Shown one piece after another: positions 63,406 through 64,000 of a stretch of 64,000 bases of DNA. Every line of letters starts with the position of its first letter. The stretch's first letter is position 1. This DNA is from Lachnospiraceae bacterium (GTDB lineage Bacteria > Bacillota > Clostridia > Lachnospirales > Lachnospiraceae), in assembly GCA_025758065.1 (NCBI GenBank), contig CP107199.1, positions 3,011,501 to 3,075,500 on the forward strand, in the 5' to 3' direction. A model generated the notes under the pieces. It was not told where the DNA came from and ran no database searches. It was given only the letters and a program-made list of their open reading frames with translations. The position numbers and the translations under genes were made by a program.

Positions 63406-64000
63406 ATGGCAGTAACCGCAGCAATGGTAAAAGAGTTAAGAGAAACAACCGGTGCCGGAATGATGGACTGTAAGAAAGCTCTTGCAGCTACTGACGGCGA
63501 TATGGAAAAGGCTGTAGAGTTCTTAAGAGAAAAAGGACTTGCAGGTGCAGCTAAGAAGGCTGGACGTATTGCAGCTGAAGGTATCGTTGATACTGCAATG
63601 TCCGCTGATGAAAAAACTGCTGTAGTAGTAGAAGTAAATGCTGAAACAGACTTCGTTGCTAAGAACGCTAAGTTCCAGACATATGTAGCAGATGTAGCTG
63701 CTCAGGCACTGGCTTCTTCAGCAGCTGATATGGACAGCTTTATGGCTGAAAAGTGGGCAAAAGATGAGACTCTGACTGTAAAAGAGGCTCTGTCTTCCCA
63801 GATCTCTATCATCGGTGAGAATATGAACATCCGTCGTTTTGAGAAAGTAACAGAAGAGAACGGTTTTGTTGCTTCCTATATCCATGCAGGCGGAAAGATC
63901 GGCGTTTTAGTAGATGTTGAAACTGACGTTATCAATGATGCTGTTAAGGAGATGGCTAGAAATGTAGCAATGCAGGCAGCTGCATTAAAGCCAACCTTCA
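63406..64000 (+). CDS. tsf: Translation elongation factor Ts, 5' part
   Basis: 198 codons are present and the gene runs off the window. The N-terminal MVKELRETTGAGMMDCKKAL and the core VVVEVNAETDFVAKNAKF are diagnostic. It exchanges GDP for GTP on EF-Tu. TTGGAGGATG precedes the ATG. It is co-transcribed with rpsB. Confidence 0.97.
   Translation, partial: MAVTAAMVKELRETTGAGMMDCKKALAATDGDMEKAVEFLREKGLAGAAKKAGRIAAEGIVDTAMSADEKTAVVVEVNAETDFVAKNAKFQTYVADVAAQALASSAADMDSFMAEKWAKDETLTVKEALSSQISIIGENMNIRRFEKVTEENGFVASYIHAGGKIGVLVDVETDVINDAVKEMARNVAMQAAALKPTF

Overview
The window reads as chromosomal DNA of a spore-forming, obligately anaerobic Firmicute, most likely a gut Lachnospiraceae (Clostridia). 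The reasons are a spoIIA-sigF-spoVA sporulation cluster and a sigK gene, CodY, a valS T-box, a ZTP riboswitch, pyrBI, pyruvate formate-lyase, strong AGGAGG-type ribosome binding sites, and moderate GC. Almost all genes lie on the + strand; only pyrBI and a LysR remnant lie on the - strand. No rRNA, tRNA, prophage or CRISPR was seen.

Layout. 1-5.6 kb: end of a YbaK-like deacylase, T-box and valS, a BTAD regulator with a degenerate GGDEF-like tail, and a DMT exporter. 5.6-12.2 kb: folC, an unannotated 48-aa gene, a TPR membrane protein, spoIIAA-spoIIAB-sigF, then a candidate sigma-G promoter leading into a small membrane protein and spoVAA-AB-AC. 12.2-17 kb: a cassette of three small genes including a DUF4160-like protein, an Fe-S aldo/keto reductase, and a RecD2 helicase fused to a DUF4186 domain. 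17-22 kb: pflB-pflA, gldA and a LysR remnant. 22-34.7 kb: a long housekeeping run, priA-def-fmt-peptidase-rsmB-rlmN-PP2C-PASTA kinase-rsgA-rpe-thiN. 34.8-39.6 kb: ECF S-component, pyridoxal-type kinase, serS, VOC protein, pyrBI. 39.8-44.1 kb: a tandem 127-bp repeat leading into a three-gene ABC system. 44.2-46.5 kb: ZTP riboswitch, PurO-type IMP cyclohydrolase and a stand-alone AICAR transformylase. 46.5-53.3 kb: MATE, LtaS-like, PD-(D/E)XK protein, sigK, galE. 53.7-56.1 kb: a radical SAM protein and its UDG-linked partner behind a LexA box. 56.3-64 kb: comM-like, dprA, topA, codY, rpsB, tsf (cut by the window end).

The most unusual material is noncoding. Several palindromic elements sit just after stop codons. 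One family has 165-bp copies bounded by CTAG at 32091-32255, 32252-32416 and 45091-45255, with a truncated copy at 20374-20495. Arm sequences differ between copies, yet each copy's two arms stay complementary, which suggests selection on, or copying of, the fold. Other families lie at 53284-53507, 62267-62421 (half copy 56119-56188) and 39874-40177 (fragment 24384-24410). Among proteins, the best leads are the SOS-boxed radical SAM pair, the RecD2-DUF4186 fusion, the small proteins in the folC and spoVA operons, and the missing spoVAD/spoVAE. All calls come from reading the sequence without database searches.
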